Shown: positions 9,061 through 17,514 of the stretch, one piece after another
How the letters are laid out: each line of letters opens with the position of its first letter
Numbering within the stretch: position 1 is the stretch's first letter
From: Phlegmacium glaucopus
Lineage: Eukaryota; Basidiomycota; Agaricomycetes; Agaricales; Cortinariaceae
Direction: 5' to 3'
Length of the DNA stretch: 18,498 bases
NCBI GenBank assembly: GCA_015039465.1
Contig: MU130709.1
Location: 100,455 to 118,952, forward strand
Notes under the pieces: generated by a model
What the model was told of the DNA's origin: nothing
What the model saw: the letters and a program-made list of their open reading frames with translations, nothing else
Database searches by the model: none
Translations under genes and position numbers: made by a program

Positions 9061-10139
9061 GAGATGGACTCATGCTCCATGATGTAGCCGCCATGAACTG
9101 GCATGACTTTACAGGGGGTTGGGATTTTGGAGGGTTGGGAGATGGAATGGGAATGGCGTCGATGGGGATTAATCATAATTTTACCAACGAGCAGGGATTG
9201 CTACATGAATTGATGAATGATGGACCCGATATCCCGCTTATGCCTGTCCCAACCTTACCTATGCAACACCTCCTGGGTACTGCGTCCCTGGATCCTTTCG
9301 CAAATAGCCTGGACATGAATTTGGCCCCAGAAATTGATTCGAATCCGAAGCCATTGGATATGAATATGGAATTCGAAGATCTTGGAACTCGCAATCATTG
9401 CAAACCTACTGAATCAAGAGAAGTAGTACCTTTAACAGCAAGACAGGGTTCAAGTGGCATACCAGAGTGGTTGGAGCTGGCCTCCAAGTACCTGTATGAT
9501 GGGATTGATGTGAGAGAGTGGAAAGAATGCCTATATGTATGGATGGCCTTTGAGAAGGAAGCGGGTTATTTAGAGACAATTGCTGTGAGTCCACCACTGA
9601 ATAAACTTATCTTTCACTAATCAAGGATATTCCAGCATCGTTTGGTAGCTAAACTTCATCCTCAGATTTTTTCAAAGTGGCTGCAAAATTGTCAGTATCA
9701 GTCAATTCCAACAGTGGACAACATGGAGACATACACAAAAGAATGGTTAACCGTGGTGTAACAGCCTCCAACCAAAATGGCAACAAAGCATCATCCCTAA
9801 TACCCTCCCTCCATCACTGTCTACCGCAGGGGAAAGGGAGAACATGTTGAATTTGAAGAAAGGTGGACCATTGGGTTTGGTGACAGTTCTCATAGTGTTG
9901 AAGTGGTGGGCCTGTGTTCAAGATGAAAGTTGGAAGGTGGCAGTAAACAATGTGAAAGGATGCTTAGAGAGTTTTGCAGGTATTGGAAGCAAACGTAAAG
10001 CAGGTTCAGTCGCTAGTGGTGTGGGTAAGAGGACGAGGACCAGGTGATGAAACATTGTTCCTGTCACATAAAAATTTTGATGTATACACAAATATGAATT
10101 TGAATATTTTTGGCTCTCAATGGATAACAATAACTACAA

Positions 10140-11620
10140 TTGAAATTTGTAAACAGGTATGCAAGGGATGAACTACAAATTTGTGTGAATGAGCACAGTG
10201 GGATGAAGTACAAATTTGTAAATAGGTGTAGGAGTGACAAATTACAAATTTGTGAATGTACACTGGCAGTACACAATAGATAAATAGAGAGTAAGTCACG
10301 AACTAATACAAAGTGCAAATTTGTAGATAGGTATAGGTGTGATGAACTACAAATTTGTAAATAGGTGTAAGGGTGACAAAGTACAAATTTGTGAATGGAC
10401 GCAATAGGGGGTGAAGTACAAATTTGTAGATAGGTATACAAACTACAAATTTGTGAATGTATGCAATAGGGGGTGAAGTACAAATTTGTAGATAGTAGGT
10501 ATAGGAGTGACAAACTACAAATTTGTAAATGGGTGGTAAGAGTGACAATCTACAAATAGGTATACAAACTACAAATTTGTGAATGTATGCAATAGGGGGT
10601 GAAGTACAAATTTGTAGATAGGTATATGAACTACAAATTTGTGAATGGGTGGTAAGAGTGACGATCTACAAATTTGTGAATGTATGCAATAGGGGGTGAA
10701 GTACAAATTTGTAGATAGGTATAGATAGGTATAGGAGTGACAAACTACAAATTTGTAAATAGGCGGTAAGAGTGACAAACTACAAATTTGTGAATGTGTG
10801 CAGGAAGAACAAACTACAAATTTGTGAATGTGCACAGGAAGGACAAACTACAAATTTGTAGATAGGTACAGGAGTGACAAATTACAAATTTGTAAATAGA
10901 TGGTAGGAGTGACGATCTACAAATTTGTGAATGTGCGCAGGAAGAACAAACTACAAATTTGTAAATAGGTGGTAGGAGTGATGATCTACAAATTTGTCAA
11001 TGTGCGCAGGAAGAACAAACTACAAATTTGTCGATAGGTATAGGAGTGACAAACTACAAATTTGTGAATGTACGCAATAGGGGAAGTACAAATTTGTAGA
11101 TAGTAGGTATAGGAGTGACAAACTACAAATTTGTGAATGTGCGCAGGAAGAACAAACAACAAATTTGTAGATAGGTATAGGCCCGTGATGAACTAAGAGT
11201 GACAAACTACAAAATTGTGAATGTGCACAGGAAGAATGAACTACAAATTTGTGAATGTGCGCAATGGGGATGAAGTACAAATTTGTAAATAGGTATAGGG
11301 GTGACAAACTACAAATTTGTAAATGTGTGTGCAGGAAGAACAAACTACAAATTTGTAAATAGGTGTAACTTGAAGAGTGACAAAGTACAAATTTATGAAT
11401 GTGTACAGGAAACAAATTTGTAGATGGGTGTAGGAGTGACAAACTACAAATTTGTGAATGTACACAATGGGAGCAAAGTAAATATTTGTAGATGGGTATA
11501 GGAGTGACAAACTACAAATTTGTGAACATGTACAGTGGGACGAAGTAGAATTTTGTAAATAGGTGTAGGAGGGGTGAACTACTAGCCTAGGTAGAAGATG
11601 GAAATGGGGACAAACGAAAA
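10140..11620. repeat. Satellite built on the palindrome ACAAATTTGT
   Basis: By eye I count about 34 exact ACAAATTTGT cores plus several one-base variants, spaced mostly 30-45 bp. Spacers fall into recurring types: a(g/a)ATAGGT(A/G)TAGGAGTGACAAACT, GAATGTGCGCAGGAAGAACAAACT and GAATGTATGCAATAGGGGGTGAAGT. The core is its own reverse complement, while the spacers have a fixed orientation. The long open minus-strand frames here (repeating IHKFVVCHSYTYLQIC) result from the repeat lacking stops and are not genes. The array starts about 95 bp after the large pseudogene ends. Confidence 0.9.
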
Positions 11621-12222
11621 ATTTGTGTATAGCAAGCAACAACAGCAATTTTTTGACTTGTCATTTGTGGCAACAACCAGGGTTTTGTTAACAAGTGTGT
11701 CAGACTGTGGTGACTCGACTCTAATTTGTACTTGCCGCTGAAACGAGATGATTACATATTGCCGTCGAGATTAGTAAATGAAATTCAAAGAGGAGGTAAT
11801 CTTAAATCTTTTCGTAATCCTGCGTCCATAGTATTGACTGACTCATATACACCACGCCATTTTATAGGACAACGTAGTCGTCGGACGTGAAACATACGAT
11901 TACATTATGCTCAGCCACGGCCGTATGGATCGTCGAGAAAATCGCAGGACAGCCTGGAAGGACAGCCTACCAAATTGTTGGTGTTAACTTATCTCGTAAC
12001 CTCTAGCAAAACAGCAAATTATTCCGACTCCGACTAAACGTGTTTGATGGCTTAGAATTTAGAAAACGGCTGCTTGAAAGTCCGACAGGCACAGCAGGTT
12101 TGAAGCGGTTGTAGCTGCTAAACCGTAGTTGCACGGTCAAAGCTGAATCGCTTTTTAAGCTGAAACGGTCGTTTCGAAGCGGCCGCTGCGTCAACTTTGA
12201 AACTGACTAGTGTGGTGCGCCG
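11621..12222. other. Intergenic stretch without a recognised gene
   Basis: No coding frame with recognisable content, RNA gene or clear repeat was found. The part 12040-12190 is richer in G and C and holds several GAAGCGG/GAAACGG motifs. It may be remnant mobile DNA, without positive evidence. Confidence 0.4.
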
Positions 12223-12924
12223 GTGCCGGTACTCGGAATCACCTGCAACTGGACGTCACTCACAACTATACCACTGTTGACGACAATAACGAGCCCATTC
12301 TCATGGTCTGATACTGTCAAATTCGCATTCGTCTCATGTTTATCTTCTTCAAATGTTGCCGCTGCCGCGCAGGCTTCGGTTGAAATAGAAGCTCAAAGAC
12401 TTAAAGAGAAGGAAGAACGCTGGCAGCGTCGACGAGAGAAGAAGGAATTAAAACGCCTGGCCGAGTCTATGGGAGCCCCACGCGATGGGGAAGATTTTGA
12501 AGGGTTTCAAGGTAGCGGCGGATTCATGGCACTTTCACTTAATAAGGGTTACTCTCACATTCTTAGCGCCACATCCCCTGCATCAGATTCAAGTTCTGGG
12601 TCAGCATTCTCCGGTTCTGCCCAAGAGGAGTATGGACGGTTTGTAGCCGCTCAGGCTCCATCCATCCCACAACCAGAAGATGACTACAACAAAGCTGATC
12701 TCGGTGGAGGAGTGTACGCCCACAAAGGACGCGGAGATAAAGGTTCGCATGGTGGTTCAGATTCACGCAGTAGGACCTCCACGTCGACGTCCGACCGTGG
12801 ACTTCACCAAGCCCCTCTCAAGAATGGCCACGCACAAATACAGGCAGCATCGTTACAACCTCAGCCCGGTCGAAGGAAAAAATCGTCTAGGACATCTGTC
12901 ACTACTGATTCATTAACCATGTAA
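12223..12924 (+). CDS. Unrecognised protein fragment with charged coiled-coil and low-complexity tail
   Basis: The frame is open from 12223 to TAA 12924. Residues from about 55 (VEIEAQRLKEKEERWQRRRE) form a strongly charged probable coiled coil; the rest is rich in S, G and Q (SPASDSSSGS, QEEYGRFVAAQAPSIPQPED, SRSRTSTSTSDR). The first 50 residues look unlike protein of the same composition, and a possible acceptor CGCGCAG near 12373 suggests the true exon starts there and the upstream exons are missing. I do not recognise the protein. It could be a C-terminal exon of a larger signalling or trafficking protein. It ends 37 bp before an Exo70-like fragment that is out of phase with it, so the two are probably separate pieces. 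Confidence 0.45.
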   Translation: MPVLGITCNWTSLTTIPLLTTITSPFSWSDTVKFAFVSCLSSSNVAAAAQASVEIEAQRLKEKEERWQRRREKKELKRLAESMGAPRDGEDFEGFQGSGGFMALSLNKGYSHILSATSPASDSSSGSAFSGSAQEEYGRFVAAQAPSIPQPEDDYNKADLGGGVYAHKGRGDKGSHGGSDSRSRTSTSTSDRGLHQAPLKNGHAQIQAASLQPQPGRRKKSSRTSVTTDSLTM

Positions 12925-12961
12925 ACTCAACGCCCTCAACGCTCATATTTATTCAATTCAG

Positions 12962-13932
12962 GCTCGTCTAGTTGAAACCGGTACGAAGAAGTTAACACAG
13001 ATCTATACCAGGGTTGTAGCAGAAGGCTCATCTGGGCCGACGCCTACCCCAGAGTCCGAAATGATGATGATGTCTTCCCCATCATCTCCGATTCAGACGT
13101 TGACACCAGTTGTCTTGTTTCTTCGTACCTTGCCCTTGCCTCTGCCATCAACACATCCTTCTCATCCAGCAGCGTCGGCTATCCTATCCACACTGAAAGA
13201 AGCTCAGAAAGGGTATGCAGATACGAGGGGGAATTGGAGCGTCAAATGTTTGGAAGGGCAGGGAGAGAGGCTTGTGGCGCGAGCAGAAACAACGGACTCT
13301 TTGACGACAGGGAGGGAGTTTACGGAATGGGTCGAGTTCATATTGGATACTTCGGAGGTACACGATCCTTAGTATGTCGTTTGTCCAACTCTCATTATTT
13401 GTGTAACATAAAGAGTAGAAAGAACTTAGTCCCTTGTCAAGCCTCCAAATGGTTGCGTCCGCGTATGGGACTCTGATGGCTCCAATTCTGAAATTGTTCA
13501 ACCTCGTCTTGAGGCAACTCCTCACTCTCGTCAAGAAATCTTTGCACAAATATAATTCCCTTGCCTTGTCAGGTATACGAGGGATTGTTATCCCATCCAC
13601 CACACTGGAACGACCTACTCTCCCGGCGGGGACCGGACCATGCCGAAGATAAGAACGGGCTTAAGGAGGGACTACTTGCTCTCCGTGCACTCTGTTTACG
13701 CAGCTTTCCGGAATTTCTAGCCGACTTGAAATGGGAGCGATGGCAAGAGGATCAGATACGGGTACCAGTTGATAGATTTCACCATTCCAGTGAGTCTTCT
13801 TTCTCTGTTGGCAGATTCATGCCGATATCTTTATGTCAGACTGTCAAATATATCAAGAAGATTCCCTATGTTCAAACTGCCGTTGAATCTGCCCTCGCGC
13901 TCGGGGATGGAAATTGGAAGATGGAAATGTAA
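12962..13932 (+). pseudogene. Exo70-like exocyst subunit, internal fragment with two frameshifts
   Basis: The translation follows the middle of basidiomycete Exo70, an exocyst subunit that helps tether secretory vesicles at the plasma membrane. ARLVETGTKKLTQIYTRVVA opens the fragment; then come FLRTLPLPLPSTHPSHPAA, LKEAQKGYADTRGNW and VKCLEGQGERL. Exons are 12962-13357, 13419-13789 and 13840-13932, with introns of 61 and 50 nt. The second exon holds PLSSLQMVASAYGTLMAPIL, then a +1 shift near 13571 into VYEGLLSHPPHWNDLLSRR and LRSFPEFLADLKW, and another shift near 13760-13770 into DFTIP. The third reads TVKYIKKIPYVQTAVESAL to NWKMEM and a stop, where the family continues for well over 100 residues. 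The N-terminal coiled-coil part and the C-terminus are both absent, so this is a dead fragment, probably of a duplicated copy. Confidence 0.7.
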
Positions 13933-14237
13933 ACGTCTAACTATTGAAAAATAGAGTGCTTGTTCAAGGTATTCCACTACCACCCGCCAAATTGGTGATG
14001 ATTTCAAAAGACAAATCGTTATCTAATCGATGTGGCATCAAACACTGCCCTCTGGACGTGATTGGTACTAAATCGTTCTGACCATCTCCGTTGCGCACGT
14101 TTAATTATGTAATACATATTATCCAAAGCTGGTGCGTGCGAACAGATGCAAATCTTTATTATTCCTCACGATTTGACCCCCCACTTTTCCACTCTCGTTT
14201 CCTCCTCTTCATCCAGGTCCAAGGGAGCTATAAGATA
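13933..14237. promoter_or_regulatory. Upstream region of the membrane-protein gene
   Basis: This 305-bp gap holds no gene. The last 70 bases before the ATG at 14238 are pyrimidine-rich (TTTCCACTCTCGTTTCCTCC near 14185), a common feature of basidiomycete promoters near transcription starts. No clear TATA box was found at a usual distance. Confidence 0.4.
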
Positions 14238-15462
14238 ATGTCGACGACGCCTCGATTTATCATTGTGGATGATGTCGACTCGGAAATTCAGTACACTGGT
14301 CCATGGTTTCGAGATGAAGGCAGTCTGGATGATTCTCTCCTTAATGGTCCCACCTACCTGGGCACACTGCATGGTACCAAATCGAATGCAAGCCTTTCGT
14401 TTACATTCAATGGTGAGCACTATCTTTAAAAGTACATCAAGGTGTTAATTGATTGGGTTTCGATGTTCAGGAACCCAGTTCAAAGTACTCGGCACCCTTA
14501 ACACTCGTATCGATTCCGGGGTGGCAGATCCAACATGGCAGTGTTTTATCGACGACATCAGTATTGACCCACACACCCCTGGTCCCTCACCTTCAGACGT
14601 TTCTGTCATAAATGCACCATCAAATAATTGGGTCCTTTGCGAACATGACATGCTTTTGGATGGACCACATATTATAACTGTCAATGCTACAGTATTGAAA
14701 AACCAGCCATTTTGGATTGATAACATTCAATATGTTCCATCCACTAGCGTATCGCTGGATCAGGCAGTCGTTGTTGTGGATAATTTAGACCCTCAGTTAC
14801 AGTATGGACCAGGGTGGCAGGGTTTTGTATTTACGAATATGACCACCTTTGCTGGGTCAATGCTTACTTTCAACTTTATTGGTATGTAAATCATATCCCT
14901 ATCATCGGCAATTACTGTTGTCTCACGTACTGTCGTGACCTTAGGCGTTTCCCTAAGCTGGTACGGTGTTATATTCCCGGGGTATTCTGTCAACTCATCG
15001 CCAGCAACATACTCCATTGACGGGCAAACACCTACCACTTTCTTGCTGAGAGGCCTTCCAGTCGACTACAATCTAAAATTTTTCGAAACCAGTCCACTTA
15101 CCGCAGGACCTCACACGTTGAAAGTGGTGTATGAAGGAACAAATTCAACGCCTCTTACTCTGGATTACCTCATAATCCAAAATGGTACACTACCATCTAC
15201 AACGACATCTGTATCTTCGGATGCGACTTCTGTATCTTCAGATGCGACTTCTTCCACCACTGGTAATGGCACTTCCGGTGCATCAACTTCAATGAAGGGT
15301 TCTACTCCAGTCGGCACTATCACTGGAGGTGTGATTGGAGGCATTGCTCTCATCGTCCTTGCTATTGTAGGGCTTCTTCTTCTCCGCCGTCATCAGAAAC
15401 GTGCCACACAGAAAAAGGCAAATTGGCACTGGCTTCAGAATCCCGGACCGGGGCTGGGTTAG
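14238..15462 (+). CDS. Single-pass membrane protein with two related extracellular-type domains
   Basis: Exons 14238-14412, 14471-14881 and 14945-15462 join in phase (58- and 63-nt introns) to give 367 residues. The ATG at 14238 (MSTTPRFIIVDDVDSEIQY) is preferred over one at 14091 in frame because the homologous type starts there. Two domains follow one outline: VDDVDSEIQYTGPW at the start and VDNLDPQLQYGPGW near residue 175, each continuing with GT/SxTFNFxG, a WY or WQC segment and HTL/HIITV, as in galactose-binding-like beta-sandwiches. After a Ser/Thr-rich stalk containing a short SVSSDAT repeat comes one membrane segment (GGVIGGIALIVLAIVGLLLL) and a basic tail of about 25 residues. I see no signal peptide. 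This architecture is common and expanded in Agaricomycetes; its ligand is unknown. The tail is shorter than I would expect, so a late truncation is possible. Confidence 0.85.
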
Positions 15463-15659
15463 TTAGTCCCACCGCAGGCCACCTTCGAACTCTGTGACAG
15501 GGACCTTCGTAAATACATTGGTCCAGATGGAAGTTTTGTTATTGATGTAATCATGAATGTACTTTTGTAAAACTTGATGGAAAAACGCACTGAATAATTC
15601 GTGACTGAATTGCCTGTAATTTGATCCTTCCCCTCATTCTGTAAGTATAACATCCATCT

Positions 15660-15820
15660 AGTGATGCCAAAGTTCGGTTCCGAACCGACGCAAGAACCGA
15701 GAACCGAAAGAACCGAACCGTCGGTTCAGGTTCAGTTCCAAAGATTTTGGGCTGTCGGTCCTGTTCTCGGTTCTCAAATTTTGAGAACCGGGTTTGAACC
15801 GAACTTGCTGTGAATATTTT
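15660..15820. repeat. GGTTC/GAACC-rich repeat with a 21-bp palindrome, hAT-like
   Basis: GAACCGA and TCGGTTC motifs are packed in both orientations, for example TTCGGTTCCGAACCGACG at 15673. A perfect inverted repeat with a one-base centre spans 15769-15789 (arms GGTTCTCAAA and TTTGAGAACC). TAGTGATGCCAAAG at 15660 resembles the start of an hAT end, but a matching right end was not found. It is a probable short hAT-type remnant. Confidence 0.6.
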
Positions 15821-15863
15821 ATCCTAATTTTTTCATGAAGAATTGACTTCACAATCTACGAAA

Positions 15864-15955
15864 TACTGTTAGGCGCTGGATTGGCGCTGGACCCGACGTT
15901 TTCGGAGTCGGAGTTTGAATGCTTTCATCATTTACTTACGTTTGCAACTCCACCA
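15864..15955. repeat. Fragment of the TGTTAGG/CGGAG element family
   Basis: ACTGTTAGGCGCTGGATTGG, then GGACCCGACGTTTTCGGAGT, resembles the right end of the element at 1530-1941, read on the minus strand (GTTAGGGGGACACCCGACTT). It stops where the 357-bp inverted-repeat element begins, so the copy may be cut by that insertion. Confidence 0.5.
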
Positions 15956-16312
15956 CTACTATATATAGCAGGGATATGCAAAATTACAACATTTTCGAGT
16001 CTAGAGCTCTGAAATAAAATGTTAAATTCCTTATATTAAGGTGGAGCATTAAGCATACAATATTTTAAATTATGGTGATTTTTTGAGATTTTTCATACAG
16101 ATCTGAAGTCGCAAAAAAAATGAACAAGTAGAAAAAGGGATATGCAAAATCCATCACAGACGCAAATTTATAAAATTTTGAATTGGCAGATATATTTCTA
16201 CATCATAAAGGATTGTTGGGTAATTTTTTGGGGCTGGGAGGTCGCCAGGGAGTGGTAGATTTACCTCGTTTGCATATCCCTTTCCTTTGCATATCCCTGC
16301 TATATATAGTAG
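15956..16312. mobile_element. 357-bp miniature element with 27-bp perfect inverted ends
   Basis: Positions 15956-15982 and 16286-16312 are perfect reverse complements over 27 bases, with the core TATAGCAGGGATATGCAAA. The same GGGATATGCAAA core occurs inside once more in each orientation, near 16138-16149 (plus) and 16268-16280 (minus). The interior has no gene. The TA-rich outer part would fit a TA target duplication as in Tc1/mariner-type miniature elements, but the duplication cannot be separated from the palindromic ends. Confidence 0.8.
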
Positions 16313-16387
16313 CCATGTCAACAAATACAAGTGACAACAACGCCAACAACGCCAACAACACAAGAAACAACACCAACGATGGCAACG

Positions 16388-16412
16388 ACTCCCCAATTGG
16401 GGAGTTCTTTTT
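16388..16412. repeat. 18-bp perfect palindrome followed by a T run
   Basis: ACTCCCCAATTGGGGAGT (16388-16405) is its own reverse complement and is followed by TCTTTTT. It looks like a stem followed by T residues. In a fungal nuclear genome this could end an RNA polymerase III transcript or be part of a repeat; neither is shown. Confidence 0.5.
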
Positions 16413-16593
16413 GCTAAGTTTTTTATTTTAATGCGTTACGGTGACTTTACACATATATTATTATTGTTACAGTTTACAACGACAGCAGCAACGAGCCATT
16501 ACCACCTCACCATGACGAGCATGATGATGATGGGCGCTGCACCCGATATGGTTTTAATTTTAAACTTAATTCTAATTCTAATATGAACTACTA

Positions 16594-16795
16594 CAGATGA
16601 ATGACAACAAACGAACGACAAATGAACGACAACAAACGAATGACGACAACAAATGAATGACAACGATGAATGAACGACAACAAACAAATGAGAACGACAA
16701 ATAAACGATGACAAATGAGAATGATGAGTAAATAACATTGAACGAACGACGGATGAACAGATGACAACAACAACAAACGAACAGACGACGGCAAT
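16594..16795. repeat. AC-rich minisatellite, AACGACAACAAACGAATGAC units
   Basis: Degenerate units of ATGAACGACAACAAACGA and ATGACAACAA repeat across about 200 bp. Open minus-strand frames here (rich in F, V, C, S, H) are a by-product of the repeat and are not called as genes. Confidence 0.8.
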
Positions 16796-17514
16796 CTATA
16801 ATGAATGCGACATCCGCCTGGGATGATGGGGGGGTGGGATGATGGGTGTGTAAGCGATTAGTCATAATTTTAGTCAGCAATTGGTCAGCTGCTCCCACAC
16901 CGTCGTCCCATTATACTGTTAGCCCACTGTCACGAACGTCACATTGATGACAAAGCTCTGCCTTTTTCGGTCAACTCTGCCAATCTGCTGATGCTGATAT
17001 GATAAGAACTGTTCCTTTCATCATTCCTTTCTTTCCTCCCCTCCTCACAGTTGTTCTGGGGCTCTGTTCAAAAGCCCCTCTTCCTCTATACTCTTAAGAG
17101 ACCCGGATCCCAGGGTTAAGGGAGTGTGTGAGGGTGATTATCCCTAGCCCTTGCACATTAAACAGAACCTTTACAGGGACCTAAACACTGTGGAAGTGTT
17201 AGTTGTAGTGTAGCTTTTCTGTATCCCCTGGCATTGCGTGGCCCATTTGGGTGAATACCGCTGGGAAGGTTGACTGTTAGTAGTCTTCACCTGGGACAAC
17301 CGTTTGGACCCTGGGTTAGTGTAGCTTGGTAGTTAGTAAAAAACAAAAAAAAGTAGAATAGTAGCAGTGTCAAGTGGCTGTTGACTTGAACTGCTTCATC
17401 ATTCCCAGCTCTTCCTCTTTTCAGGTTACTCAGCTGCTTGGAAAGACAGAGCATTCTGTAGGAAATTCCTCCATTTTCTTTTTTTTTCTTTTTTTTTAAA
17501 AAAAATAAATCAAA
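16796..17514. other. Non-coding stretch upstream of the right-edge gene
   Basis: No gene or RNA gene was recognised. Notable parts are TACTGTTAG at 16913, similar to the CGGAG-family end near 15865; two GTTAGT..GTAGCTT motifs near 17200 and 17316; and long T and A runs at 17475-17505 just before the ATG at 17515. It probably contains the promoter and leader of the next gene; this is inferred from position. Confidence 0.45.

Larger units (their letters stand above)
5456..10047 (+). pseudogene. Large Agaricomycete protein of unknown function, split by a 2-kb element and frameshifted
   Basis: The start MPAHSWTTHKQYQFLCSR with NEFWKNIERDFFLQWP matches an N-terminal pattern I know from many predicted Agaricomycete proteins of unknown function (TTxEQ..FL, AQ, FW, F..WP). 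Exons are 5456-5761, 5810-6201, 6258-6412 joined across an insertion to 8453-8536, 8587-9584 and 9636-10047, with 48-56 nt introns in matching phase. After the N-terminal domain come a charged helical part (5888-6195), the core with GGWSFSIYAGGPDPAKGG (6316-6370), a proline-rich repeat region (8643-9060), PEWLELASKYLYDGIDVREW, and a C-terminal part with LNLKKGGPLGLVTVLIVLKW and a basic tail KRKAG..KRTRTR. Defects are TGA 6119-6121, the 2,030-bp insertion and a +1 shift between about 9740 and 9753, after which the frame continues as WCNSLQPKWQ. Function unknown; the basic tail suggests a nuclear location. Confidence 0.75.

Noticed and set aside
10140..11620. CRISPR-like array, because a short constant repeat alternates with spacers
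   Set aside because: The window is fungal, the repeat is only 10 bp, spacers recur and no cas genes are present; it is a satellite.
10064..11648. Long minus-strand open frames with repeating IHKFVVCHSYTYLQIC
   Set aside because: They follow the satellite unit, which happens to lack stops; the frame changes along the array and no family is recognised.
12223..13932. A single fused gene of the coiled-coil fragment and Exo70
   Set aside because: The only plausible intron between them (GTAAAC at 12920 to CAG at 12961) joins out of phase and gives a stop, and the Exo70 N-terminus is missing.
16388..16412. Bacterial rho-independent terminator
   Set aside because: Introns and families throughout show a eukaryotic nuclear genome, so the stem and T run cannot be read that way.
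16499..16898. Minus-strand open frames rich in F, V, C, S and H
   Set aside because: They are the complement of the ACAAAC minisatellite and have no domain.
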